Below are positions 37,909 through 48,420 of a stretch of DNA of 64,000 nucleotides, piece after piece (the first letter of the stretch is position 1; every line of letters starts with the position of its first letter). The notes beneath the pieces are model-generated. The model was not told the origin of the DNA. It worked only from the letters and a program-made list of their open reading frames with translations, and did no database searches. Made by a program: the position numbers and the translations under genes. The DNA lies in contig JAMYHX010000013.1 in the NCBI GenBank assembly GCA_025529335.1, forward strand, positions 1 to 64,000. The letters run 5' to 3'. This DNA comes from Rhizopus sp. PT2906 (Eukaryota; Mucoromycota; Mucoromycetes; Mucorales; Rhizopodaceae).

Positions 37909-37964
37909 CTCTGCCTTTTTTGACAGGATCAAGAAAGTATTATCTTTTTTATATATCTTTAACT

Positions 37965-39188
37965 ATGTACTTTTATATCCAACCAGCAGCCACTTTTGAT
38001 TATCCTTCCTTGTCTTTGGACGACTATGTTCAACTTCATCGTCTCCTTCGCCAAGAAAGACAAGCTGCCATGTACCATGCACAGCAACAACGTCGTATTC
38101 AAAGGGCTTTATACAACCTTGAAGTCATGACTGAACTCTATCGTCGTCGTCAAGAAGAAGAACGTGCTATCCGTGCTTACTATGAGCAAAAAGAACGCCA
38201 GCGTCAAGAATTGATCCGCCAACAGCAATTGGCTCAACAACAACAACAGCAACAACGATATCTTGCTGCCTTGGAGGAGCACTACATGAATTGTTATTAT
38301 CCTCAAAAGCATCAAGAGCCTTTTGCCCATCATTCGACATTCTATCAAGAGTCAGAGCCTGAGGAGGAGGAAGATGAAGATGATAATGAAGACGTCCGTA
38401 CTCAGCAATTGGCTGCCTTGGTTAAATTGATCTTTGGCACTCAAGATGAAACGACAAGACATGAAGAACCTGCCCATGATGTGCCTCTATACAAGGAATC
38501 TCAGTTTGGTGAAGTCAAGCAGCAAGCACCATTTGAAGCTAAGCATAATGAAGTTAAGCATGAAGAACCTGAAACTACTATGGAAAAAGCAAAACCTTAC
38601 GGTGATATGGCACTGGATGACACAGAAACTAAAGATACCAACCTTGATAGCACTAATGATCCCATGGAAGAGGACTTGGATGACGAAATGGCTTCTGCTG
38701 ATGAAGACGTGCCTTCCCTGATAGAACCTACCGAAAATATCAAGGGCTTAGTGAGCGAGATCCTCGACGCTTCAGTAGAAAATCATTCAGACTTTTCGGT
38801 ATTTCCTGAAGAAGATCCCGTAAAACTTGCCAAGTATGAAGCTCTGAGCCGAATAGAACAGGAACTGAAAGACATACAACAAAAGCATGAAAAGCATATA
38901 TTGGGTAATACACTTGATTTTCCCTTGTCAAGCGATGGTCGACCTTTATCGCCTGATGCTCTCACTGCAACAACTGCTAATAACCGGGAATTCCTTGGGT
39001 ATGAAGACGAGATAATGAAGGTACTGCTAAAGCTTGATACAATTGAATCAGATGGGGATGAAGATATTCGAAATGAGCGTAAAAACTTGGTGAAGCAAGC
39101 AGAAGGTCTGTTAGGAACATTAGATGAATATAAACAAAGAGAATGGGAACGAGTGAGTAGTGCTAGTGAAGATGAGGATGCACTATAA
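37965..39188 (+). CDS. BAG-domain protein (Hsp70 nucleotide-exchange co-chaperone)
   Basis: This is a single exon of 407 residues from the first ATG after the TATA box. Residues 20-110 form a long, highly charged Arg/Gln-rich coiled coil with a run of seven Gln. The middle is acidic (EEEEDEDDNED and similar). The last 110 residues hold a BAG-like three-helix bundle: KYEALSRIEQELKDIQQKHE, then LGYEDEIMKVLLKLDTIES and IRNERKNLVKQAEGLLGTLD. BAG domains bind the Hsp70 ATPase domain and release nucleotide. The promoter carries heat-shock motifs, which fits a stress-induced co-chaperone. The domain call rests on the helix pattern and could be tested by profile search. Confidence 0.75.
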   Translation: MYFYIQPAATFDYPSLSLDDYVQLHRLLRQERQAAMYHAQQQRRIQRALYNLEVMTELYRRRQEEERAIRAYYEQKERQRQELIRQQQLAQQQQQQQRYLAALEEHYMNCYYPQKHQEPFAHHSTFYQESEPEEEEDEDDNEDVRTQQLAALVKLIFGTQDETTRHEEPAHDVPLYKESQFGEVKQQAPFEAKHNEVKHEEPETTMEKAKPYGDMALDDTETKDTNLDSTNDPMEEDLDDEMASADEDVPSLIEPTENIKGLVSEILDASVENHSDFSVFPEEDPVKLAKYEALSRIEQELKDIQQKHEKHILGNTLDFPLSSDGRPLSPDALTATTANNREFLGYEDEIMKVLLKLDTIESDGDEDIRNERKNLVKQAEGLLGTLDEYKQREWERVSSASEDEDAL

Positions 39189-41345
39189 CAACATTATCCT
39201 TTTATTCTTTGTAAATAATATAGAATATACATATAAAATAAATAAATGATTGTACACTTTTTCTTGTAACTAGAAGACTAATGAATAAACAATAATGTAT
39301 TGCCGCTTTATACTTGTCAAGACGTTAAGTAATGTACTGCTGTTATAGACAGCGCATTAAATTCAGGAACATTGCTAGTCTTTTGGAGAGCCTTTGAAGA
39401 GGGGAGGGCTTTTATTATTATTATGCCATATATTTTTAATGCACTGTTCATATCGCGATTCCACACCGTACCACAAGATTCACACTTGAGGGCAGCATGT
39501 ATAGAGGATATTTATAATAAAAAAAAAAAATGTTTATCCAACTTTGTATTGGCAGTAGCAGCAGTGGTTGTGGTCACTCTTTTTAAGGTTTCTTCCAAGT
39601 ACTTGTTATTTAACAATCTTTGTCTTTTATTTGTAGCATTTGTGTTATACTCTGGTACATCTGCAACAACAACATTGGAATCTAGCGTAATGTGATTAGG
39701 ATATTTGTGTTCAGTAGGTATACTTGCCAATTTTCTGAACTTCTTCTCGAAGTCTATTTATTATATCTTTTTTTTTTACATTTTTTGACCACAAGTGTTT
39801 CGTTACTCCAGTTTTCAAGAGCATACTTCAAGCAAAAGATGGTCCTTTCAGGCTCATCCACGTCTTTTTCATCTACTATTATAGATGAACTATAAATTTC
39901 TTTTATTGTAATATAAGCTGTGTGCTTGATATTTTCATTGGGTTTTCTATATGATCTGATCCCAAATTGTCCTATAAATACAAAAAAAGTTGTCAACATA
40001 CGAGCTCACATTCAACTACTCCTATAGTGCTCCCAATAAATATTACAGTTACCTTCGACACTGTGCACAGTGTTTATTTCGAAATCCTTCAAAATATATT
40101 CAATTATTCCTATATGGTAGGAAACCAATTATATGGCAAATGCGCCACCTTCAATATTGATTTTTACACTCATTGCTCCATTATTTTTTATTGTTAATAA
40201 TGGAGCTCGTGTAATGGTATTGCTGTATTCCGTAATTGAGAGTTCGTTGTAAGGCAAAAAAAGAAAAGCACTAATCTTTCTCTGATTTATTTATACTTCT
40301 CTAACAATGACCATACCAAGAAACAACTTGAGCACCATCAAGCTCATGAGTGTATTAGTTATTGATATATCTATTTATTCATTAAATTAAGAGTTTAAAT
40401 AAGACTTAAGAAGCTTGTGGCAGCTACTTTCATTGGCGTACACATATGTCAGGTTCATCAAAAGGATACAAGTAGACAATATACGTTTATTCTTTCAAAG
40501 CAAAAATCCTTATCACAAACAGTTATTCTTCTTGGCTCACTCACATTACCTCGTGTAATGGTGTCTCACTCGTCGTAAACCTGTATGCTGCGATATAGAT
40601 CATTTTCATTTGTCTGAATTTAAAGTGCAAATACTCTACATATTTAGTATCATTATTACCGTTTATTTTACTGAGCGCTATTTGTTGACGTTTGATCAAA
40701 AGGCCTCTTTTCATTTGTATGAAAAGAAATGACATCGTAAATAAACAGTTCAATCTAAAAGTCTGCTTAACTATAGCATCATGTCAAAGGGAGAATGTTG
40801 TTATATGTTTATATAGGATATATTGTGGTGCTAGCATTACTAGCATTATTCCTTGTGTTTCTTCTCACTGTTGATCAATTATCTAATTCATGCTCATGAG
40901 AAAAGTCAAGAATAACATAACCGGCACTCTCGTTATCAAGTCGGGTTTATCGAATGCTACTTGACCAGATAGCAGCTCATCGGTGATTTCTGCTCACTCG
41001 AGGTTGGCCGTAAGAGTGATGAATAAAGAGGCTTCCCAAAATGGCGAACAATGGCCATGGAGTCATAATACAATTGGGCCATAAAGCGAAGGTCGCCATG
41101 GTAACTGCTTGATAGAATAAATCAACGTTCTAAATTCGCAGCGTGAACTTGGTCACCTTCAACAATAGCATCAGCTATGCCACTGTATACATCAGTACGG
41201 AGCTTATCTTGGTTCTGACAAATCCAGTCAGGCTTGTATTTTACGGTACATATTTGTAGTATGTTCTCAATGACTGTGGTAACAATAAATTTGAAAGTCA
41301 ATCTGTCAAAAAGAGATTTCTCTTTTTAATACTTTTTATAGTCAC
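39189..41345. other. Gene-poor region with a TnpB-like relic near its left side
   Basis: Apart from the zinc-ribbon relic listed separately, the frames here are short and interrupted on both strands. A 13-base string, ctcgtgtaatggt, occurs twice (near 40204 and 40551). I support no gene in 39740-41345. Confidence 0.4.
39305..39730 (-). pseudogene. C-terminal relic of a TnpB/Fanzor-like protein
   Basis: Reading the minus strand from about 39506 down, one frame gives HAALKCESCGTVWNRDMNSALKIYG. The CxxCGTVWNRDxNSALxI pattern is the second half of the zinc ribbon plus the last RuvC aspartate of TnpB-type proteins. The same frame continues upstream through a TAA (just before the ribbon) into an open stretch to 39730. 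That part holds a Thr/Ala-rich segment I cannot align, and the first CxxC pair is not visible. The fragment has no complete RuvC core, so it is a decayed copy. It shares DNA similarity with the relic at 52.7-52.9 kb. Confidence 0.6.
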
Positions 41346-42575
41346 ATGGGCAAGTCTTCTAAAGACAAGAGAGACGTTGTAAGTGAGGATACTTTTATGC
41401 ATGCATGATTCATTTATACTTTAAAGTACTATCGTCTAGCAAAAGAAGAAGGTTGGAGAGCAAGAAGCGCTTTCAAGCTATTACAACTTGATGAAGAATT
41501 CAACTTTTTGCAAGGTTTTTTTACATAAAGACCTCTTGATCTACAAATGAATCTCATCTTTAATGTAGGAGTTAAAAGAGCTGTTGATCTATGTGCAGCG
41601 CCTGGTAGTTGGTCACAGGTTTTGTCAAAGCGATTAAAGTAAAGATCAGCAACAGCAGCTAAAATGTCACTCTAATTCTTTTGATAGTGAAAATCATGAA
41701 AAGACACCAAATGACCCAGAGCCAAAGATTGTAGCTGTAGATCTGCAAGCAATGGTAATATTAGATATGGGCTCTATGAAGCTGATCTAACATTATAATC
41801 TAAAGGCACCCTTAGAAGGGGTCATTCAGTTACAGGGAGATATCACTAAAAAGACAACAGCAGAAAAGATTATTTCATATTTTGATGGTGAAATGGCAGA
41901 TATTGTTATTTGCGATGGTGCACCTGATGGTAACTTAGATGGACTATAGAAATACTTTATATAATAACCAATATGTCATAGTTACTGGCCTTCATGATAT
42001 GGATGAATACATACAGGCACAGCTATTGCTAGCAGCATTGAACATTACAACACATGTTCTTCGTCCTGGAGGAACATTTGTTGCTAAAATATTCCGTGGA
42101 AAGGATATCACATTGCTCTACAGTCAGCTCAAGATATTTTTCCCAACAGTTACTTGTAGTAAACCCAGAAGTTCTCGTAATTCAAGTATCGAAGCTTTCA
42201 TTGTTTGTCAAAATTATCAACCTCCTAAAGATTATGTGCCTACAATGGCTAATCCTCTATTAGATATGCAATATGGTAAATCAATCCTCTACATATTATA
42301 AATGTTTTATATGGCTAATTTATGAATAGACGATATGAATAACTTGGTGGGACCAAATAGAACCATTGTTCCTTTTATTGCTTGTGGTGATTTAAAGTAA
42401 GTTGTAATAGAGTAAAGAACAAAGGAGACTTATATAGGTTATTAGTGGCTATGATGCTGATAGAACATATCCCTTGGCTGCCTCATATAAATCGCTTGAT
42501 CCATTACAACCTCCTATTACTGCACCTTATAAAACAGCAATGCAATTGAAAAGAAGTAACTTTTACAACAAATAA
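41346..42575 (+). CDS. TRM7: tRNA 2'-O-ribose methyltransferase Trm7 (FtsJ/RrmJ family)
   Basis: Eight exons (41346-41378, 41427-41514, 41569-41638, 41688-41754, 41806-41929, 41982-42275, 42330-42396, 42446-42575) give 290 residues. The start MGKSSKDKRDVYYRLAKEEGWRARSAFKLLQ is classic Trm7. The K-D-K-E catalytic set is visible in RSAFKLLQ, ICDGAPD, FVAKIFR and SSIEAF, and the AdoMet pocket in VDLCAAPGSWSQVL. The C-terminus (GYDADRTYPL ... ITAPYKTAMQLKR) is also diagnostic. Trm7 methylates positions 32 and 34 of the tRNA anticodon loop with partner proteins. The last intron uses the second of two nearby AGs, giving GDLNGYDAD. The stop lies 17 bases from the SWI3 stop on the other strand. Confidence 0.95.
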
Positions 42576-42592
42576 AATATCGTTTATTTATG

Positions 42593-44285
42593 TTAAGCTT
42601 GCTGAATACCATTTGACTGTTGCTGGAACTGTTGTTGTTGTTGTTGTTGCTGTTGCTGTTGCTGTTGTTGTTGCTGCAATAATATCTGCCTTGATTCATA
42701 CTGTTTTGGGTATCTTTGTTTTAATTCAAGTTGTTCTTTTCTTTGTTCCTCTGTTAATGTCGGATCATCAAGCAAATACACAATGACGTTTTCCGGCATT
42801 TGTTCTTCTTGCTGTTGCTGCTGTGCTGCTATTTTAGCTTGACTGGCATGAAACATACGAGCATATATTGAATCTATTCTATTCTTTAGAAAACACAAGT
42901 CCTCTTGAGCGCGCCATTTTTCATATTCAACTTCACGACGCTCCAAATCTATTAACTTTTCTTTTTCTCTAAATTGACGTAGTCGCGCTGAAAAGAGAGA
43001 CACTTTGCTATGCAGTAAGTCAGCTCTCAGCTGTTGATTGTCCTCTTCTTCTTTTTCCTTCATTTCAGCATCATTATCTTGTCGCTCGTGTATGGTTGAA
43101 GATGCTACTTCTGGCTTCACATTAGAAGCAAGAAAAGCGACTACTGACATGATTGGATTGTCTATTTTATCTTTTGCATCGAAATCTAGTAATCCTCGGT
43201 GCTTAATATCAGGATCAATACGAGGATCTGCTGTAGGCAGCTTCAGATAACGCAGCACACAGGCTTCCCGCGTTTTGCTGGATACATGTTCTGCAATCTT
43301 ATTCCAGTCCGTTGGAAACATTTCGAGGCCTTCAAGTAACAATAGATCTTCTTGTTCTGTCCATGTGTCCTCCAATGGCTCTTCTTCGTGCTTCATCTCT
43401 TTATCATAATCTTCCTTTTTTGTGCCCTCGGGTAATTTGCTTGCTTCAAAGCATTCAGAACATACAAACATGGATTCATGTCGATATCCTTCATATATAT
43501 TTTGTGATTTCTTACAGCATTCACACGTTTTTATAGTTTTCTTTTGTACATGGCGCTTCTTGGCTGTGTTAAATATGTCTTCACGCAAGTCTAGATTTAA
43601 TGAAATCTCCTGCTTTATAGAACTGGCTTCTTCTGTCTTTATATGTTCTGGTTCTTCTGTCTTTATTTTCTTTTCTGGTTTTGGTGTCTTTACGGTTTCT
43701 TCAAGCGCGTCTTTATCTGTTGCCATATTAGTTTCTATAGTTGCATCTGCCGTTGTCTCGTCGGTAGATTGCTGATTTTCAGATGACAAGGCAGGCTGCA
43801 AGTCTTTTGGTATCTCTGCTATAATCTTGATTTGACCCGAAAAGGGAGGTCCAATGGCTGTTGGTTTAGCTGTTGGATCCATCTATAAAAAGATTTTTTA
43901 TTAGCTTTTACTTGTATAAAATGCTTTCTGTCTCAATTACCTGATAATTAATAAGACCCCATTGTTCAAGAAATCCGTGAATGCGAATGATTGCACAAAC
44001 ATCGCCCGTCATATTTCTTCTACAAGCCGTTACTGTTAAATATTCTAATGGATTAAGACGGTATGTATTGACCATGAAATCACGGTATTCTTTATAAATG
44101 CTGGGTGTTTTCGATTTATTTTTATTGTTAAAGAATTCAGGTAGTCCGCGAATTTCATTAATGTGAATAGTGGACAAGTCGAACCAAGCAGCATAAGAAG
44201 GAATGATGACCTCATATTGCTGAACAGGTATAAATGGACGCGTAGTATTGTCTTTATCTAATCTAGGTTTCTTTGATGTAGACAT
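42593..44285 (-). CDS. SWI3/RSC8-type chromatin-remodelling subunit (SWIRM, zinc finger, SANT)
   Basis: Two exons (44285-43941, 43882-42593) give 544 residues. Order of domains: SWIRM (about 20-112, VIIPSYAAWFDLSTIHINEIRGLPEFF), an acidic Lys/Glu linker, and a zinc finger (CECCKKSQ ... FVCSECFE). A SANT domain follows (WTEQEDLLLLEGLEMFPTDWNKIAEHV), then the conserved PIMSVVAFLASNVKP block, a coiled coil and a Gln-rich tail. This layout defines the SMARCC/Swi3/Rsc8 scaffold of SWI/SNF and RSC complexes. The C-terminal glutamine tract is encoded mainly by CAA/CAG. RSC8 versus SWI3 cannot be settled from one gene. Confidence 0.95.
42627..42678 (-). repeat. CAA/CAG repeat encoding the SWI3 polyglutamine tract
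   Basis: The minus strand reads as about 17 Gln codons mixed between CAA and CAG, followed by FQQQ. Mixed codons suggest a stable rather than recently expanded tract. Confidence 0.8.
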
Positions 44286-44371
44286 TGGTTGTGAGTTGAA
44301 AATGTAAATGAGTGATCATATTTTCCTGGCTGACATTAATTAAAACCACCCAACAAAAGCAGTCATGATTT

Positions 44372-44717
44372 ATTACATCATTCAAAGTATGCATCTTTGG
44401 ATAAAGCGGTATGGCTCTGCTATTCCATTGCCTTTGCAAGAGGTGCTTCTTTGTACGTGTAATATTTATTGATATGACTAATTCAAGCCACATGAAGAAT
44501 AAGAATGGAGCCTTAAAAATTGAGCTATATAAACACGCACAAACAAACAGTTAGTCGGCCTGATCAACAAGCCATTGACAAATCAAAACGATTTCGATTA
44601 CTCGTTAAGAATCTATCAAAAAGTGTGCTTGCAAGTTTCCAAGACGAAGTTATTGTCCCTTCTCTTCAAGAATGTGGTCAAGTGCTCAAAGATGAAACAA
44701 GGCTCAAGCAGGCTTAA
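44372..44717 (+). CDS. Possible small protein of unknown function
   Basis: An open stretch from about 44553 encodes a plausible helical peptide (RPDQQAIDKSKRFRLLVKNL ... LKDETRLKQA, stop at 44715-44717). It has no ATG of its own. One workable model uses an upstream ATG (in HLWIKR, near 44390) spliced with a long intron to ag|TCGGCC. A TATA-like string (ctatataaac) at 44524-44533 is an alternative promoter that would argue against that model. I do not recognise a family. It lies divergent from the SWI3 gene. Treat this as a candidate only. Confidence 0.25.
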
Positions 44718-45976
44718 TATATATTTATACTATCATGTGTCATATTCATTCTCCCAACAAATACGATGAACATGTATTTTAAGCAACTAGTGCTTATTTA
44801 AGCATGATAGTATCATAGGCGGAGAACAAAATGCTACCAAGTCAATAAGCCACAGCCCCCTGCTGAAAGAGGACGGAAACACTACGCACACGCGAAAACG
44901 CTTTGGGCAAATTAGAGCAGAAAGCTTTATTTATTTGTATAAAATACCATTGTCTTTCACGCCGTTTTTTATACAGGACGGTTCATTTAATGATGACAAA
45001 CTTGGCCAAATTAACTTTCTGTATTTCTTTTCAATCTGGCAGATAACAACGTTGTACGTCGACCTGTCTAAGTAATAACATAGTTGGTCTAAAGGGCCAC
45101 AGGTGTTTCGTATCTAAATAGTATGTATAACTTATTGCCTGCTGTATCAAACTATACAGGTCTATTATATACATCTGCAGCTCATTGAATACAATCCAAA
45201 GAATCGAACCAACAATTAGGTGGAGGAGCAGGGTTATAATTACTAAGGATTCTTTTAAATGCTGTAATACTCATCTTATCCACAAATTTCAGGTTACTTT
45301 AGCATTCACTTTAAAAGAAAGTACTTTGTATGTATATCTTGGTATAATTCATGCTTGTGCGAGTCTATCATTCCTTCATTTCTCGCTTAACTCCTAGGCG
45401 AATATAAGCTCAAATCAGCTAATCATAAAGAGGGATGTTCATGGCGTTTTCGCGTGTGTATAAGAAAAACAAGGCTTTGCTATTTATAAAATATCGTTCT
45501 TCGGTCATAGATGGTTTCTTTTCTTAGAGTTCTTCTTTTAGATGGAACTCGGATTTGTGCTTGACCGATTACTGATCTGTGGCCTGAAACCTAAGTACAA
45601 ATAGGAGAGTATTTATTGAGAGGATCCGTATTTAAACTTTTAATGCAGTAAGCGGTAAATTCCTATCCCTGCTCTATTGTTATGCCATTGTGAAGCATAT
45701 TCTTATCTTATTGTATTCATTGGTCCTCTGCATGCCTCAGTGCGGCTTTACTGTCAATATTGGATCATAAATGTGTTAATGCAAAGATTATAAAGTTTAT
45801 TCATCATTTGTAAGTCAGTATTTATTTTTTATGATACAATTCTTCATCAGATCTAAAGAAAACCCTGTCCGCATGAGTGATTCTGCTCAAACTTTATTGC
45901 ATAATTTATTATGTCTAACTTATAAAAAACAAGATTAGATTTTCCTTTACCTTTTATCGAAAAACAGACTGCGAAA
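44718..45976. other. Intergenic region upstream of the Con-10-like gene
   Basis: The region is AT-rich with only short unsupported frames. A cttataaaa string near 45917 is a possible TATA box for the Con-10-like gene, about 55 bases before its ATG. Nothing else is recognised. Confidence 0.5.
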
Positions 45977-46204
45977 ATGTCTTCTCAAAACAGTGACCCC
46001 GGAAACTTTGCTGACCGTCCCAAAGAAGAAGTAGAAAACATTGCCCTCAGGAGTGGTAGGGCCACTGATCGCAACTTTGCTCCAGCTAGGGAACGCGCAA
46101 GTGAAGCTGGTCGCAAAGGAGGCTTGCATTCTGGTGTCAACTTTGACCGCCGTATTGAACGCACAAGACAAGCTGGTCGTAACCTCGAGCAAGAAACTGA
46201 TTAA
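45977..46204 (+). CDS. Con-10-like small stress/conidiation protein with KGG motif
   Basis: This is a single exon of 75 very hydrophilic residues. DPGNFADRPKEEVENIALRSG matches the start of Neurospora conidiation-specific protein 10 (NPGNFANRPKEEV). One KGG-type repeat follows (ASEAGRKGGLHSG), and related degenerate repeats (ALRSGRATDRNF; TRQAGRNLEQ) cover the rest. Members of this family accumulate in spores or under stress or light; the molecular role is not settled. The ATG is the first in the transcript, after a probable TATA box. It would be expected to be developmentally regulated. Confidence 0.85.
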   Translation: MSSQNSDPGNFADRPKEEVENIALRSGRATDRNFAPARERASEAGRKGGLHSGVNFDRRIERTRQAGRNLEQETD

Positions 46205-46706
46205 GTTCCATCATTCTCTCTGTGTATAAATTTGTGTAAATAGCACTTGTTAAATAAATACTTCTGTAAATGTGCTGTTGTAAAAACAAACAAACAGGAT
46301 TATTGCGTGAATTTTCATGTCCAACTAGAATTAGGCATGATGCTTCATACAAGTACAGCGCACGTTGTAGTTAGTCTTCAAGTTATTGTCATATGATCAA
46401 TTCTGATTGGCCAAGTAATAATTCTGTTTGCATATAAAATGATGCTTTTTATAATAATGAGGTCTTTCTTTCTTATTTATAATAATAAAAAGGTTATGTA
46501 GAGGCTTGTTGGTGTACATTTGTAACTATTCTTTACTATCATTCGTCTATATCACTGGCGTTACTCTATTAGATTTGGCTGTGCGCCAAGAATCTCCCCT
46601 GCAAATAGTAAAACTCAAAATATGTATAGTCACACTAATTTTTTTTTTGAATATATGTGTAGTATTTCCATTTTGACACCTGTTTGACCCTGGAATATAA
46701 AAAAAA
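46205..46706. other. Intergenic region, no gene seen
   Basis: The region is AT-rich with short frames only. It contains the 3' flank of the Con-10-like gene and the promoter of mL57. Confidence 0.6.
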
Positions 46707-47240
46707 ATGTTGCAGAATGTTCATATAAAGGCTGGTAATGTCAATAAGCTGTATATATATGTACACTTCAACATAACTAATAAGACAAAAGCACAATGCG
46801 TTAGCCGTCGCTCACTTCACATGAGCCGCACATTATTTGAACAAAACCAGATCGAATCAATAGCAAACCAATTTAAACTATCACCCAACGTTTTAACCCA
46901 AGCATTAACACATAAATCATTCAAACATGGCAACACTCCCAACAATGAACGTCTTCAATATTTAGGTCGTCGTTCTCTTGAATACTTTGCTGTCGATTTG
47001 AATAAATCTCAAAATGCTCAACAATTGAATCAAATCATTGAAAAGGCAAACGAGTCTCAACATTTGGTAGCAAGATTTGATGCTTTAGGATTAGAATCTG
47101 CTGTTAGATGTCAATTACCAGGAAATAATGTATCTCCCGCAGTAAAGAGCAAAGTGATGCAAGCCTTGGTTGGTGCAGTGTATCATGAACAAGGATTGAA
47201 TGCTGCAAGAGAATTTGTAAAGAAGACTATTTTTGTTTAA
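46707..47240 (+). CDS. Mitochondrial ribosomal protein mL57 (RNase III-like, MRPL15 family)
   Basis: This is a single exon of 177 residues. Residues 1-40 are basic and poor in acidic residues (VSRRSLHMSR), fitting a mitochondrial presequence. The body is an RNase III fold: LTQALTHKSFKHGNTPNNERLQYLGRRSLEYF and later VKSKVMQALVGAVYHEQGL. In active RNase III the signature is NERLEFLGDA; here it reads NERLQYLGRR, so the catalytic Glu and Asp are lost. This is what is known for fungal mL57, a structural protein of the large mitoribosomal subunit. The true start may be the internal MSRTLF. Confidence 0.85.
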   Translation: MLQNVHIKAGNVNKLYIYVHFNITNKTKAQCVSRRSLHMSRTLFEQNQIESIANQFKLSPNVLTQALTHKSFKHGNTPNNERLQYLGRRSLEYFAVDLNKSQNAQQLNQIIEKANESQHLVARFDALGLESAVRCQLPGNNVSPAVKSKVMQALVGAVYHEQGLNAAREFVKKTIFV

Positions 47241-47281
47241 TAAAGAATATATAATAAAAACAACAACTTTTATTGAATAGC

Positions 47282-48224
47282 TTAACGATAAGGATGTTCG
47301 GCTTGCAAGTTTCTATATATATAAAAGTGTGAGTTTATCTTGACTTGCTTTATCTATATTCATTACCTGGCAAGTTCAACTTCCCATTTATCACCATTTG
47401 CCAAGAGCTTTTCTTTGTTGTAAAGGAGCTCTTCGTGAGTTTCGGTAATATATTCATAGTTGGGTGTTTCAACAATAGCATCGACTATACAACATTTTAT
47501 ATTAATCCTCTGTCTACACTACCCCTCTCTCTTTTTGAAACTTACCAGGACAAGCTTCTTGACAGAAACCGCAGTAACTGTAAAGATGATCATCAATTAC
47601 CATATATCTCTGAGTGAACCATAAACACTTACATGCACTTGGTCATATCAATATCATATCTTGTAGTACGACGAGAACCGTCTTCTCTGGGCTCAGCTTC
47701 AATGGTGATGGCTTGAGCAGGACAGATAGCCTCACATAATTTACAAGCAATACAACGTTCTTCACCTATTAAAAAAAGATTAGATATGAATAAAAAAAAT
47801 AACAAGACTAGAATCTTACCTGATTGGTAACGACGAAGAGCATGTTCACCACGGAAACGGGTGGAGAGCGGACCCTTTTCGAATGGATAGAAAATGGTGT
47901 AAGGTGGACGGAAGAAGTTTTCGAGGACAACCCACATGCCACGCATCAGTTCTGTCAACAATAAGTGCTGTGCAGCAACATCGAGAACACCTGGAGGCTT
48001 TCCAGAAATTTGGTGGCTGTTATCATTGACAGGAGAAGCATGTTGAGCAATGCGAGAAGAGCTGAACTGTGCAGTTTGACTTCCAATAGGTGCTGCAGCA
48101 AAACGAGGAGCTACGGTGTGTGTATGTCAATGAGGAAGGAAGAAAAGGCTTGTCAATTTGACTTACCAGTCAAAAAGGGTCGAGCAGTAGTCAATGATCT
48201 ATTAAACAATCTAAGGTGATTCAT
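47282..48224 (-). CDS. NADH:ubiquinone oxidoreductase TYKY subunit (NDUFS8/NuoI, two 4Fe-4S clusters)
   Basis: Six exons (48224-48167, 48110-47820, 47765-47633, 47577-47546, 47484-47367, 47312-47282) give 220 residues. A basic presequence (MNHLRLFNRSLTTARPF) precedes the body. RGMWVVLENFFRPPYTIFYPFEKGPLSTRFRGEHALRRY is highly conserved in complex I. Two ferredoxin motifs follow, CIACKLCEAICP and CIYCGFCQEACP, binding clusters N6a and N6b. The last residues (NLQAEHPYR) match the family C-terminus. The subunit carries electrons toward ubiquinone in the matrix arm. Exon 4 is only 32 bases and holds most of the second cluster motif. Confidence 0.96.
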
Positions 48225-48420
48225 TGAAATTAAGAGTGGGGAGGATTTAATTAAAAGAGAGAGAGAAAAAAAAAATAGAAACCCAAAATGTGTCTATGTA
48301 TTAGACCGCTGTCCCCCTTCAAAATCATTTCCTTTTCACACTCGGCAGGCCCGCTCAGCGGTCGCTAAGAACACACCTATGTCACCACCGAAATGATGAC
48401 GCAAGGGTCCGAAGGGCCAA
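48225..48420. other. GC-richer intergenic patch between the complex I gene and the Fanzor-like gene
   Basis: From 48300 the sequence is noticeably richer in G and C than its surroundings. It holds ttagaccgctg at 48301-48311 and an inverted counterpart cagcggtc at 48356-48363, inside a small palindrome ccgctcagcgg. This is both the upstream region of the complex I gene and the 3' flank of the Fanzor-like gene. It could therefore be promoter, an element end, or a guide-RNA region. Confidence 0.4.
48356..48369 (+). repeat. Copy 1 of a 14-base motif shared with 51676-51689
   Basis: CAGCGGTCGCTAAG differs at one base from the copy at 51676. Each copy is upstream of a nuclear gene for a mitochondrial protein, and the pair brackets the Fanzor-like/MULE segment. 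Confidence 0.5.

Larger units (their letters stand above)
37537..37964. other. Intergenic region with heat-shock-type promoter
   Basis: This gap holds the 3' end of SNRNP25 and the promoter of the BAG gene. Its recognisable elements are listed separately. Confidence 0.5.

Noticed and set aside
43038..43775. Several plus-strand frames across the SWI3 gene
   Set aside because: They are antisense shadows of a well-conserved coding exon.
45190..45280. T-loop-like string (ggttcgattc on the minus strand) suggesting a tRNA
   Set aside because: No cloverleaf with matching acceptor and anticodon stems could be built around it.
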